A model generated the notes under the pieces. It was not told the origin of the DNA. It ran no database searches and worked only from the letters and a program-made list of their open reading frames with translations. This document shows, piece by piece, positions 16,714 to 25,325 of a DNA stretch of 64,000 bases (its first letter is position 1; each line of letters begins with the position of its first letter). The stretch lies in NCBI RefSeq assembly GCF_011305995.1, contig NZ_CP049910.1, positions 2,294,001 through 2,358,000 of the forward strand, read 5' to 3'. Position numbers and translations under genes: made by a program. The stretch is from Diaphorobacter sp. HDW4A (GTDB lineage: Bacteria > Pseudomonadota > Gammaproteobacteria > Burkholderiales > Burkholderiaceae_C).

Positions 16714-17931
16714 ATGCGTTCCAGGTTTTTGCGATTTCTACAGGCCGGTACGGTGGTCTGTACTGCCATCGGTTGTGCGACTCAGGCCGCCGGGATTTCC
16801 GACGATGTGGTGAAAATCGGCGTGCTCAGCGACATGAGCGGTCTCTATGCCGACACGGCGGGTAGAGGCTCGGTGGAGGCGGCCCGGATGGCGATTCAGG
16901 ACTTCGGCGGAACGGTGCTTGGCAAGAAGATCGAACTGGTCTTCGCGGACCACCAGAACAAGGCCGATGTGGGCGCGACGGCCGCGCGCAACTGGTTCGA
17001 CCGCGAGGGCGTGGATCTGATCGTGGATCTCAACAACTCCTCGGTCGCGGTGGCGGTCAACAACCTGGCCCGCGAGCGCAACAAGATGGTGATGAACACC
17101 GGCGGCGCGTCCGACATCCTCACCAACGAGCACTGCGCGGCTACGGCCATCCATTACACCTACGACAGCTACGCGCTTGGCAACAGCGCGGTGCGCGGCA
17201 TTCTCGCGCAGGGCAAGAAGGATTGGTACATCATCGGCGTCGACTACGCGTTCGGCAAGGCGATGACGGCCAATCTCAACGAGTTCGTGGGCGAGGGCGG
17301 CGGGCGCATCGTCGGCGCCACCTACCATCCGCTGAACGCCAGCGATTTTTCGTCTTTCCTGCTGCAGGCCCAATCGTCCAAGGCGTCGGTGATCGCGCTC
17401 GCGAACGCCACGGCCGACACGGTCAATACCATCAAGGCGGCCAACGAATTCGGCATCACCAAGAAACAGACCGTCGTGCCGACCATCATGTTCATCAACG
17501 ACGTGCACGCGCTCGGGCTCAAGCAGGGCCAGGGCATGGTGTTCGCGACGGGCTTCTACTGGGACCGCACGCCCGAGTCGCGCCAGTGGGCGCGGCGCTT
17601 CTTCGAGAAGATGAAGAAGATGCCGTCGATGGTGCACGCGGGCGGCTATTCGGCCGTCACGCAGTACCTCAAGGCCGTGCAGGCAACTGGCACCGACGAT
17701 GGTCTGGCCGTGGCCAAACAACTCAAGTCCATGCCGATCACCGATTTCTTCTCGCAGAACGGCAAGGTGCGTGAGGATGGCCGCATGGTGCACGATATGT
17801 ACCTCGTCGAGGTGAAGAAGCCCGAGGAATCCCAGTATCCATGGGACTACTACAAGGTGCTCAAGACCATCCCGGGCGACCAGGCGTTCAAGCCCCTCGT
17901 CAAGAGCACCTGCAAACTTCTGAAAGGTTGA
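16714..17931 (+). CDS. ABC transporter substrate-binding protein (branched-chain amino acid / aromatic acid type)
   Basis: This 405-aa periplasmic receptor is of the LivK/type I periplasmic-binding fold (VVKIGVLSDMSGLYADTAG, VDLIVDLNNSSVAVAV, KDWYIIGVDYAFGKAM). The ATG at 16714 is preceded by AGGAGA and is followed by a signal sequence (FLRFLQAGTVVCTAIGCATQAAG). No permease or ATPase genes accompany it, so it is an orphan receptor. Relatives bind carboxylic acids as well as amino acids, which would suit capture of the pathway substrate. It is 2 bp upstream of the alcohol dehydrogenase gene and is probably co-transcribed with it. Confidence 0.88.
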   Translation: MRSRFLRFLQAGTVVCTAIGCATQAAGISDDVVKIGVLSDMSGLYADTAGRGSVEAARMAIQDFGGTVLGKKIELVFADHQNKADVGATAARNWFDREGVDLIVDLNNSSVAVAVNNLARERNKMVMNTGGASDILTNEHCAATAIHYTYDSYALGNSAVRGILAQGKKDWYIIGVDYAFGKAMTANLNEFVGEGGGRIVGATYHPLNASDFSSFLLQAQSSKASVIALANATADTVNTIKAANEFGITKKQTVVPTIMFINDVHALGLKQGQGMVFATGFYWDRTPESRQWARRFFEKMKKMPSMVHAGGYSAVTQYLKAVQATGTDDGLAVAKQLKSMPITDFFSQNGKVREDGRMVHDMYLVEVKKPEESQYPWDYYKVLKTIPGDQAFKPLVKSTCKLLKG

Positions 17932-17933
17932 AG

Positions 17934-19064
17934 ATGAAGACGCGTGCAGCCGTACTGACCCGCACCGGCGCACCCGCGCCCTATGCACAGAGCAAGCCGC
18001 TGGAGATCTGGAAGGTGGACCTTGCGCCCCCCGGCCCCGGCGAGGTGCTGGTGCGCATCGCCGCCGCCGGGGTCTGCCATTCGGACCTCTCCATCATCAA
18101 CGGCGACCGCCCACGGGCCACGCCCATCGTGCTCGGCCACGAAGCCTCGGGTGTGATCGAAGCGCTCGGCGAGGGCGTGACCGACATCGCGGTCGGTGAC
18201 CACGTCGTGCTGCTCTTCGTGCCCGGCTGCGGCAACTGCATGCCGTGCGCTGAAGGCCGTCCCGTACTTTGTGAACCTGCAGCGCAGGCCGGAGTCGCGG
18301 GCACGCTGCTCTCGGGTGCAAAACGCATTTCAAAGAATGGCGAGTCCATCTCGCACTTTGTGGGAGTGTCCGCGTTTGCGGAGCATGCCGTGGTGTCGCG
18401 CCGTGGGGTGCAGAAGATCGACGAACTGATCCCGCTGGAAATCGCGGCGCTGTTTGGCTGCGCGGTGATGACCGGTGTTGGCGCGGTCGCCAACACGGCC
18501 AAGGTACAGCCGGGCGAGAGCGTGGCGGTCGTCGGATTGGGCGGAGTGGGGCTGTCGGGCGTGATGGGCGCGGCGGCGGCTGGAGCGTCGCGCGTCATCG
18601 CCATCGACCTGAACGACGACAAGCTCGCGCATGCCCTGCAGTTCGGCGCCACGCACACCTTCAACGCAAGCGATCAGGAGGTCGTGCAAAAAGTGCGCGA
18701 CCTGACCAGTGGCGGCGTTGACCACGCATTCGAGATGGTGGGAGCCGCGCCCGCGCTGGAACTGGCCTACCGCGTCACTCGGCGTGGTGGCACCACCGTT
18801 ACCGTGGGCCTACCCGCCAACGCGCAGGCGATCAGCCTGCCGGTATGGCATCTGGTGGCCGAGGAACGCACGCTCAAGGGCAGCTACATGGGCAGCTGCG
18901 TGCCGCGCCGCGATGTGGCGCGCTATCTGTCGCTCTATGAAGCGGGGCGTTTGCCGGTCGATCAATTGGTCACCGGGATGCTGACGCTGGATGAAATCAA
19001 CGAGGGCTTTGACCGCTTGGCGCGGGGCGAAGCGATTCGGCAGATCATTCGTATGGGGGCTTGA
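17934..19064 (+). CDS. Zinc-dependent alcohol dehydrogenase (MDR family)
   Basis: This 376-aa medium-chain dehydrogenase has a catalytic zinc site (AAGVCHSD, then LGHEASGVIEALG) and a structural-zinc lobe (CGNCMPCAEGRPVLC). The Rossmann motif VVGLGGVGLSGVMGAAAAG is followed by an acidic residue (IAIDLND), which favours NAD. It starts 2 bp after the ABC receptor stop. In the pathway it could reduce or oxidise the aldehyde released by a retro-aldol step, but the substrate is unknown. Confidence 0.92.
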   Translation: MKTRAAVLTRTGAPAPYAQSKPLEIWKVDLAPPGPGEVLVRIAAAGVCHSDLSIINGDRPRATPIVLGHEASGVIEALGEGVTDIAVGDHVVLLFVPGCGNCMPCAEGRPVLCEPAAQAGVAGTLLSGAKRISKNGESISHFVGVSAFAEHAVVSRRGVQKIDELIPLEIAALFGCAVMTGVGAVANTAKVQPGESVAVVGLGGVGLSGVMGAAAAGASRVIAIDLNDDKLAHALQFGATHTFNASDQEVVQKVRDLTSGGVDHAFEMVGAAPALELAYRVTRRGGTTVTVGLPANAQAISLPVWHLVAEERTLKGSYMGSCVPRRDVARYLSLYEAGRLPVDQLVTGMLTLDEINEGFDRLARGEAIRQIIRMGA

Positions 19065-19146
19065 GGCGTGGCAGCCTGAATGTGATTGGGCACTGCAGTG
19101 CTTGGAAATGGCGCTGAATGACCTTGAAAGCCCCGCTGGTTGGCTG

Positions 19147-19497
19147 CTACTTGTCTTTTGGAGGCGAGCGCCCGGTGATTTTGCGAACGATTCCAACGAT
19201 TTTGTGCATGAGCGCGCCTACGAACAACACCGTCGGTTCACGATGGGGGCCTAGTCCGAAGAAGGGAAGCGGCGGAAACTCCCCGTACTCGCGCTGCAGG
19301 TCATGCAGCGCCTCGCTCGATGTCTTGAAGGCGAGCGCGGTTGCGGCAGACAGATGCTCTGGGCAAAACCACTCCGAACCGCTCGGATGTCCAATCATCC
19401 CTTCCGCCAGCGGCACGTAGTCAGCAAACCGCACCAAGTCCCCGCCTTTGTCCAGGTGAAAGTCTCTGTGACAGAGAAAACAGTATGGTGGCTTCAT
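19147..19497 (-). CDS. Hypothetical small protein with CXXC and CPEH motifs
   Basis: I do not recognise a named family for this 116-aa protein. It opens with YCFLCHRDFHLDKGG and has WFCPEHLSAATALAFK near residue 43, so a zinc site (CFLC plus CPEH) is plausible. The C-terminus is hydrophobic then basic (VLFVGALMHKIVGIVRKI), perhaps a membrane-proximal helix. It is next to another unknown gene and interrupts the acyl-CoA island, with no obvious link to it. Confidence 0.6.
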   Translation of the reverse strand: MKPPYCFLCHRDFHLDKGGDLVRFADYVPLAEGMIGHPSGSEWFCPEHLSAATALAFKTSSEALHDLQREYGEFPPLPFFGLGPHREPTVLFVGALMHKIVGIVRKITGRSPPKDK

Positions 19498-19535
19498 GGG
19501 GGCTTTCTACTTTCCAGCTCACTGGAGGAAGATCT

Positions 19536-19982
19536 TCATTTGCGCTTCTTGGGCTCTGCCTTGGCAGGTCCTGCCGCCGCGTATTCATTGCAGGTGTTAA
19601 TGATCTTGGTCCACGTGGCGGCCATGTGGTCGTCCCGTTCTTTTTCACTCAAGCCGTTGTAGGGCTTCGTGTTCAACAGTTCCGACAACTGCGCGACCGC
19701 CTTGTCGCGCACGGTATTGGATTCGAGCCATTGGCCCACGTATTCCTTGCCTGCGGTCTGGTAGGCCAGTTCCTTGTAGTCAACAGGTTTGGGCACGCCG
19801 GGCAGCGGCTTGCCGTCGGCCCCTTGCGTGTACATGTGCAGGAGCAGCGCGTGCGAGTTGCAGAGAATCATCGAGTCGGCAAATTCCCGCTGTGCCGGGG
19901 TCATCTCGGCCAAGACCGGGGCGGTTGAGCCGACGAGAAGCAGCGAGAGGGCGAGGGAGCGGAGTGAAAACGGAAACGTCAT
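19536..19982 (-). CDS. Hypothetical exported protein
   Basis: This 148-aa protein has a clear signal peptide (LRSLALSLLLVGSTAPVLA) and a helical mature part with two cysteines (SMILCNSHALLLHMY and INTCNEYAA), which could form a disulfide in the periplasm. The C-terminal tail is lysine-rich (AKAEPKKRK). The ATG at 19982 places the signal peptide at the N-terminus; an in-frame start 27 bp upstream is less likely. I do not recognise its function. Confidence 0.65.
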   Translation of the reverse strand: MTFPFSLRSLALSLLLVGSTAPVLAEMTPAQREFADSMILCNSHALLLHMYTQGADGKPLPGVPKPVDYKELAYQTAGKEYVGQWLESNTVRDKAVAQLSELLNTKPYNGLSEKERDDHMAATWTKIINTCNEYAAAGPAKAEPKKRK

Positions 19983-20021
19983 GAGAGCACATTGTGCATG
20001 GCTCAGCATGGCGCGTGGTGT

Positions 20022-21020
20022 TCAGCTTGCCGTGATCCCTGCCACCTTGATCACCTTGGCCCATTTTTCGATTTCAGAGCGCAGGCGTTTCTTCATCTGC
20101 TCCTGCGTGCCCGGATCGGCCTCGGCGCCGGCTTCGAGCAGCTTCTGGCGCACGGCGGGGTCGTTCATCACGGCGTTGAAATCGCGATTGAGCTTTTCCT
20201 GAATCGGCTTGGGCGTCTTGGCCGGGGCGAACAGTGCCGCCCACGAATAGGCCTCGTAGCCGGGGAGGCCCGATTCGGCGATGGAGGGAACCTCGGGGCG
20301 CATTGCGGAGCGGGTGGGGTTGGCGACGCCGAGCACCTTGACGCGGTTGGCCTTGATCTGCGGAAGCGCGGTGGGCGCGTCGGCGAACATGATCTGCACC
20401 TGCCCGCCGAGCAGGTCCGTCATCGCGGGTGCGCTGCCTTTGTAGGGCACATGCTGCAGCTTGGTGCCGGCCAGCATATTGAAGAGTTCACCCGCCAGAT
20501 GCGTGCCGCCGCCGTTGCCGGCCGAGCCGAAGCTGAGGGGCGTTGAGCCCGATTTGGCGAGCGCGATCAGCTCCTTCACATTGTTGGCGGGCACCGAAGG
20601 ATGGACGACCAGAAACACCGGGAAGAGGGCCGCGAAGCTGATCGGGACGAAATCCTTTTCGATGTCGTAGGGCAACTTGTCCATCAGCGTGTGGTTGACC
20701 GAGTTATGGATGGCGCCAACAAACAGGCTGTAGCCGTCCGCAGGTTCGCGGGCCGCTGCCGCAGCGCCCACCACGCCGCCTGCGCCGGGACGGTTGTCGA
20801 CGATGGTGGGCACATTCCACAGCTCGCCGAGCTTCTGGCTGGCGGCGCGGGCGGTGGTGTCCACCGGGCCTGCGGGCGGAAACGGGACGATGAATTTCAC
20901 GGCCTTGCTTGGCCAGGCATTTGCTGCCTGTGAGGCGAGCGGTGCGCCGAGCAGTGGCAGCAGGCTGCTGGCCAATATTTGACGGCGGTTCAGGTCATGG
21001 GATTGAACTCGGTGCTTCAT
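20022..21020 (-). CDS. Bug-family tripartite tricarboxylate transporter receptor
   Basis: This 332-aa periplasmic solute-binding protein is of the Bug (TctC) family. It starts with a signal of twin-arginine type (LNRRQILASSLLPLLG), then WPSKAVKFIVPFPPAGPVD, the family's ligand-binding opening. Further family features are VDNRPGAGGVVGAAAAARE and LQHVPYKGSAPAMTDLLGGQ. No TctA or TctB membrane genes are adjacent, which is usual for Bug proteins in Burkholderiales. It is the last gene of the SDR-MaoC-hydratase-Bug-Bug unit and probably binds a carboxylate linked to that pathway. Confidence 0.92.
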   Translation of the reverse strand: MKHRVQSHDLNRRQILASSLLPLLGAPLASQAANAWPSKAVKFIVPFPPAGPVDTTARAASQKLGELWNVPTIVDNRPGAGGVVGAAAAAREPADGYSLFVGAIHNSVNHTLMDKLPYDIEKDFVPISFAALFPVFLVVHPSVPANNVKELIALAKSGSTPLSFGSAGNGGGTHLAGELFNMLAGTKLQHVPYKGSAPAMTDLLGGQVQIMFADAPTALPQIKANRVKVLGVANPTRSAMRPEVPSIAESGLPGYEAYSWAALFAPAKTPKPIQEKLNRDFNAVMNDPAVRQKLLEAGAEADPGTQEQMKKRLRSEIEKWAKVIKVAGITAS

Positions 21021-21040
21021 GGCGATCTCCTCACTTCAAT

Positions 21041-22030
21041 TCAATCCACCACGATGCCTTGGGTGACCGTAGCCCACATCGCGCGTTCCTTGGCGGCGCG
21101 GTCGGCGAGCTTCTGGGGCTCGCCGACCCATTCGTCATAGCCCAGTTCCTTGAGCCGCTTGGAGAGATCAGGTTGTTTGAGCGCCGCGTTCACCGCCTTG
21201 TTGAGCTTGGCCGTCAGCTCGGGAGACATGCCCTTGGGACCGTAGATGCCGTACCAGCCGCCGACGTCGAAATCCTTGAGCGCAGGGATGCCCGATTCGG
21301 CCACGGCGGGCACGTCGGGCAGCAGGGCGTTGCGCTGCGGCGAGGTGACCGCAATCGCGCGCACCTTCTTGGCGGCGATGAAGCCGCTCGCGGTGCTGAT
21401 GATGTCCATCATCATGCTGATCTGGCCGCCGATCACGTCGGTCATGGCGGGCGCATTGCCTTTGTAGGGGATGTGGTTGAGCTCCACGCCGCTGCGCTTG
21501 GCGAGCAGCAGCATGCCAAGGTGATTCGAGCCGCCCACACCCGCCGATCCGTAGCTCAGCGTGCCGGGATGGGTCTTGGCGTAGTCCACCAGCTCCTTGG
21601 CCGTCTTGAAGGGCTGATCGTTGTTCACCACGAGCACGTTGTAGTAGCTGAGTACGGGAGAGACCGGCGTCAGATCCTTGGCCGGATCGAACGGCATCTT
21701 GGTCATCACATTGGGGCTGATGGTAACTGTGGGGCTGGCGGCAAACCAGAGCAGCAATCCATCGGGCTTGCCACGCGAGACCTCGGCAGCGGCGACGGTC
21801 GCGTTGGCGCCCGGCTTGTTTTCGACGATGACCGTCGTACCGAGTTCTCTTGACAGCGCCGCACCGACGAGTCGCGCGCCCTGATCCACAGGACCTCCGG
21901 CGGCATAGCCCACGAGCAGGCGCACGGACTGGGCATCCTGTGCGGACGCGGGAAGGGCGGTGGCCCCAATCGCGGCCACAGCGGCCAACGCCAGTTGGTG
22001 AAGGGCCAATCGCCGGGTGGTGGTTCGCAT
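21041..22030 (-). CDS. Bug-family tripartite tricarboxylate transporter receptor
   Basis: This second Bug protein has 329 aa and a signal peptide (ALHQLALAAVAAIGATALPASA). The binding segments VRLLVGYAAGGPVDQGARL, VENKPGANATVAAAEV and NHIPYKGNAPAMTDVIGGQ follow the family pattern. The ATG at 22030 is preceded by CGGAGAC at a good distance; the open frame begins 30 bp earlier. It is 20 bp upstream of the first Bug gene. The two are clearly diverged, so they may bind different ligands rather than being a recent duplication. Confidence 0.92.
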   Translation of the reverse strand: MRTTTRRLALHQLALAAVAAIGATALPASAQDAQSVRLLVGYAAGGPVDQGARLVGAALSRELGTTVIVENKPGANATVAAAEVSRGKPDGLLLWFAASPTVTISPNVMTKMPFDPAKDLTPVSPVLSYYNVLVVNNDQPFKTAKELVDYAKTHPGTLSYGSAGVGGSNHLGMLLLAKRSGVELNHIPYKGNAPAMTDVIGGQISMMMDIISTASGFIAAKKVRAIAVTSPQRNALLPDVPAVAESGIPALKDFDVGGWYGIYGPKGMSPELTAKLNKAVNAALKQPDLSKRLKELGYDEWVGEPQKLADRAAKERAMWATVTQGIVVD

Positions 22031-22168
22031 GGGCTTGTCTCCGATATTTTGGGATGTCAAAACTTCAGCGTTCGCATGGTGCGACGTCCCATGCCCGCTG
22101 GGAATCTGCTTTTGCAGAAGTCGGGGTTCACACGCTCTTGGAGAGGGTTTGCCCCGATGAGCGTTCGC

Positions 22169-22969
22169 TCACTTGGCGGGCCTGTCCCAGTCGAAGAGCA
22201 GCGGCTGTTTGTCGCGAAAGCGTTGCACGGCCTGCTGGTGGTATTCGGAGCCACGGCACATGGTCTGGGCATAGGCCTCGAGTTCGGACATCGCGCGCGC
22301 ATCGAGCTCGAAAGCCTGGTTCATGATGGTCTTGGCCATGCCGATGGCTGCCGTGGAGGCCGCCTTGAAGCGCGTGGCCAGCGTCAGCGCTGCAGCCTGC
22401 AGTGCGGGGCCGTCATCGTGAATCTCGTAGACGATGCCGAGTTCCTTGGCTTCCGATGCACCCAGCGTGCGTGCGGTGAAGACCAGCTCTTTGGCGCGCT
22501 GCTGGCCGACAATGCGCGGCAGCAACTGCATCGCGCCCAGATCGGGAATCAGGCCGATGCGGCCAAACACCGCGCAGAACTTGGCACGCTGGGTGGAAAG
22601 AATGAAATCGGCGGCCAACGCGAGGCTGAACCCCGCGCCAAAGGCCGGCCCATCCACCGCCGCGATCACTGGCTTTTGCAGATTCACCAATTCGGGAAAC
22701 CATTGGTGCAGTGCGCGGATGCGCTCGCGCCACGGCAGCCCGCCCTCGTTGGACTGCACCATCTGGATCACATCACCGCCCGAGCAGAACGCGCCCCCGG
22801 CGCCTGTGATGATGACGGCCTGCACGCTGTCGTCGTCGCGCATCTGGACGATGGCCGCTGCGATGCCCAGCCGCATGTCCTTGCTCAACGCATTGCGCGC
22901 TTCCGGACGGTTGAGGGTGATGATGCCGATGCCGTCTTGCACCTGGGTCAATACGGTGGGATTGCTCAT
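22169..22969 (-). CDS. Enoyl-CoA hydratase/isomerase family protein
   Basis: This 266-aa crotonase-fold enzyme hydrates an enoyl-CoA. The oxyanion-hole segments are visible: ALSKDMRLGIAAA, GAGGAFCSGGDVIQM, and PAFGAGFSLALAADFILST. It lies between MaoC (33 bp upstream) and the Bug genes (138 bp downstream) on the same strand. The pathway has both this and a MaoC hydratase, so two different double bonds or stereochemistries may be handled. Isomerase or hydrolase activity cannot be excluded, since the fold is shared. Confidence 0.9.
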   Translation of the reverse strand: MSNPTVLTQVQDGIGIITLNRPEARNALSKDMRLGIAAAIVQMRDDDSVQAVIITGAGGAFCSGGDVIQMVQSNEGGLPWRERIRALHQWFPELVNLQKPVIAAVDGPAFGAGFSLALAADFILSTQRAKFCAVFGRIGLIPDLGAMQLLPRIVGQQRAKELVFTARTLGASEAKELGIVYEIHDDGPALQAAALTLATRFKAASTAAIGMAKTIMNQAFELDARAMSELEAYAQTMCRGSEYHQQAVQRFRDKQPLLFDWDRPAK

Positions 22970-23002
22970 GGGCGCTTGTCTCCTGTAGTTGGGGCGGATC
23001 GC

Positions 23003-23896
23003 TCAGTTCAATTCTGCAAAGCCGTGGCTTAACACCACTTTGTCGCGCTCCAGAACGCGGGCGCGAAGCTGGAGTTGCGTGGGCTGTCCGGGCTCCTGCC
23101 AGATCTCGGTGACCAAGGTTTCGCCTGGATAGACCGGCGCGGCGAAGCGGATGTCCAGTGCCTTGAGGCGCGTGGGATCGTTGCCCGCGCATTGCCGCAG
23201 AATCGCACGCATCACCAAGCCGTAGCTTGCAAGTCCGTGCAGGATGGGGCGGTCAAAGCCCGCCACGCGCGCGACGGCGGGTTCCGCGTGCAGCGGGTTG
23301 AAGTCGCCGAGCAGGCGATAGAGCAGCGCGGCTTCGGGACGCGTGGCCTGGATGTCGGTGAAGTCGGGCGCACGATCTTCGGGGGTGGGTGAGAGGGGCG
23401 GCAGCGGTGCGTCGCTGGGCTGGCCGCCGCTTTGCTGGCTGTAGCCGCCATCGCCACGCAGAAAGGTCACGCCCTGCAGCGTGGCCAGCAGCTCGCCCTG
23501 CGCGGTTTCGATGCGCCGCTCGCTCACGAGAATCGCGCCTTTGCCCTCTCCCTTGTCGGTGAGATGGGTGACGCGCGTGTGTCCCACTACCTCGGCACTC
23601 GCGGGCAGCGGGCGGTGGATGCGCATGCGCTGCTCGCCGTGCAGCAGCTTGACCCAGTCGATGCCTGTATCGTTCTCGCGCGCCCAGAAGCCCGGATAGC
23701 CAAGCACCACTGCCAGCGACGGCATGGCGCGCAGGCCGCCTTGTGCGCCTTCATAGACAAAGGGCAGGGCGCTCTCGTCGACGGGGTCGTTGCCGAGCCC
23801 GAGGCTGAGCGCATACAGCATGGTGTCGCGCTCGGTGTAGTGCTGGTGCTGGGGCGAGAAGCGGCGCTGTTTGAGATGTTCGTAGCTGATTGCCAT
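23003..23896 (-). CDS. MaoC-family enoyl-CoA hydratase 2
   Basis: This 297-aa double hot-dog protein hydrates trans-2-enoyl-CoA to the (R)-3-hydroxy form in known relatives. The catalytic motif is in the second half: GDFNPLHAEPAVARVAGF followed by PILHGLASYG, with the expected aspartate and histidine. The N-terminal half is the inactive hot-dog that binds the acyl chain. It sits 15 bp after the SDR gene; in eukaryotic multifunctional enzyme 2 these same two activities are fused. Confidence 0.92.
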   Translation of the reverse strand: MAISYEHLKQRRFSPQHQHYTERDTMLYALSLGLGNDPVDESALPFVYEGAQGGLRAMPSLAVVLGYPGFWARENDTGIDWVKLLHGEQRMRIHRPLPASAEVVGHTRVTHLTDKGEGKGAILVSERRIETAQGELLATLQGVTFLRGDGGYSQQSGGQPSDAPLPPLSPTPEDRAPDFTDIQATRPEAALLYRLLGDFNPLHAEPAVARVAGFDRPILHGLASYGLVMRAILRQCAGNDPTRLKALDIRFAAPVYPGETLVTEIWQEPGQPTQLQLRARVLERDKVVLSHGFAELN

Positions 23897-23911
23897 GTCG
23901 CTCGCGCTCCT

Positions 23912-24829
23912 TCAGATCGGGTCCCAGCTGAACACCTCACCCGAGCGTTCCAGCTCGAAGAACGAGGACTTGAGCGCGGGCATGCCGTGCTCGGCGATGC
24001 TCTGCGGCGTCCAGCCCTCGCTGCGATGGATACCACGCACCGGGCGCGGCTGGCTCATCAGGAAGATCTCGTTGTTGCGCACGGCGAAGACCTGCGCGTT
24101 CACGTCCTTGGCGGCATCGGACAGCAGATAGACCGCCAGCGGCGCGATCTTGTTGGGCGTCATCTGCTGGATCTTGGCGACGCGCGCTTGCTGCTCGGGC
24201 GTGTCAGTGGGGATCGATCCGATCATGCGGCTCCAGGCAAAGGGAGCGATGCAGTTGGAGCGCACGTTGAACTTCTGCATGTCGAGCGCGATGCTCTTGG
24301 ACAGCGCGGTGAGCGCGAGCTTGGCCGCGCTGTAGTTGGCTTGGCCGAAGTTGCCGATGAGGCCCGAGGTCGAGGTCATGTGCACGAAGGCGCCGCTTTC
24401 CTGTTCCTTGAAATGCGTGGCGGCCGCGCGGCTCATGTAGTAGCTGCCATAGAGGTGGACCTTGATCACGGCATCCCACTCGTCGAGGCTCATCTTGTGA
24501 AAGAAACGGTCGCGCAGAATGCCCGCGTTGTTGACCACACCGTCGATTTTTCCAAAGCTGTCCACCGCGCATTCGACGATGCGTGCAGCGCTCGTGGATT
24601 CGGAGACGCTGTCGGTGTTGGCCACCGCCTGGCCACCAGCGGCCTTGATCTCGGCGACCACCTTGTGGGCCGGGCCGTCGTCCGTGCCCTCGCCGTTGGT
24701 GGAGGTGCCGATGTCATTGACCACGACCTTCGCGCCCTCAGCCGCCAGCGCCAGCGCCATGTCGCGCCCGATGCCGCCTCCCGAGCCGGTGACCACGACC
24801 ACTTTGCCTTCCATCATCTTCTGTGCCAT
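23912..24829 (-). CDS. SDR-family (3R)-hydroxyacyl-CoA dehydrogenase-like protein
   Basis: This 305-aa short-chain dehydrogenase has the cofactor motif TGSGGGIGRDMALALAAEG, NNAGILRDRFFHKM, and the catalytic Ser-Tyr-Lys set in TSTSGLIGNFGQANYSAAK. The sequence resembles the dehydrogenase part of peroxisomal multifunctional enzyme 2, fitting its MaoC neighbour 15 bp away. It would oxidise a hydroxyacyl-CoA. It is first in the five-gene minus-strand unit SDR-MaoC-hydratase-Bug-Bug. Confidence 0.9.
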   Translation of the reverse strand: MAQKMMEGKVVVVTGSGGGIGRDMALALAAEGAKVVVNDIGTSTNGEGTDDGPAHKVVAEIKAAGGQAVANTDSVSESTSAARIVECAVDSFGKIDGVVNNAGILRDRFFHKMSLDEWDAVIKVHLYGSYYMSRAAATHFKEQESGAFVHMTSTSGLIGNFGQANYSAAKLALTALSKSIALDMQKFNVRSNCIAPFAWSRMIGSIPTDTPEQQARVAKIQQMTPNKIAPLAVYLLSDAAKDVNAQVFAVRNNEIFLMSQPRPVRGIHRSEGWTPQSIAEHGMPALKSSFFELERSGEVFSWDPI

Positions 24830-25027
24830 TGCTTGTCTTCCTTGGGTTCTTTGGGAAAAAAGTGCACCTCAAGCATGCGCCCAAAGCCCGTTTGCGGCCA
24901 TTTGCGAATCAGAAGGCCGGGGTTTGTCAGGCTGAAAGCAGATCCAGCTTGTGGCCTGGTTTATGGGTGAAAATGCAGCGCATTCAGACTGAAAGGCAAG
25001 CCGTGGCAGAGAGTGTCGATTGTGTGG

Positions 25028-25032
25028 TGATA
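25028..25032. repeat. Target site duplication TGATA (left)
   Basis: TGATA here and again at 25321-25325 directly flank the element ends. Five bases is the duplication length made by Tn3-family transposition. Confidence 0.9.
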
Positions 25033-25320
25033 GGGGTCGATTCAGAAAACGGAATTTAAAGCACGCTAAGGAATGCTCGATCCAGCAACGGCGCGGCTTT
25101 GCGTGTGGCGTCTGCCGCTGGAAGCGGCGTTTCGGCTGTTCTCGAAACTCGGCAGTCTCGGCGGCTCGATTCGAGAGCGGTTTTCGAGAACGGGACGGAC
25201 AAGGCCAGCACTGGCGCGGCCCGCATTCTCACGGTGGCTTCTTGAAAATGATCGTTTGCGAGAGCGGTGGCCATGCCAATGGCTTAACGTACTTTATTTT
25301 CCGTTTTCTGAGACGTCCCC
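25033..25320. mobile_element. Tn3-family (Tn21-type) miniature inverted-repeat element
   Basis: This 288-bp element has 38-bp terminal inverted repeats (25033-25070 and 25283-25320) identical at 31 of 38 positions. Both begin GGGG and share CAGAAAACGGAA; the left one ends GCACGCTAAG. These ends resemble, from memory, those of Tn21-group transposons, and the 5-bp duplication TGATA fits the Tn3 family. There is no room for a transposase or resolvase, so it is a non-autonomous miniature element of the class called TIMEs. It must have been moved in trans. The interior (25071-25282) is of unknown origin and keeps one reading frame open. Confidence 0.92.
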
Positions 25321-25325
25321 TGATA
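25321..25325. repeat. Target site duplication TGATA (right)
   Basis: This is the right copy of the 5-bp duplication. Removing one copy and the element restores the FAD-binding glycine motif in frame. Confidence 0.9.

Noticed and set aside
20022..22030. Recent tandem duplication of Bug receptors
   Set aside because: The two proteins share only family motifs; signals and most of the sequence differ.
25071..25282. Transposase remnant inside the miniature element
   Set aside because: I could not recognise any transposase or resolvase segment in the 212-bp interior.
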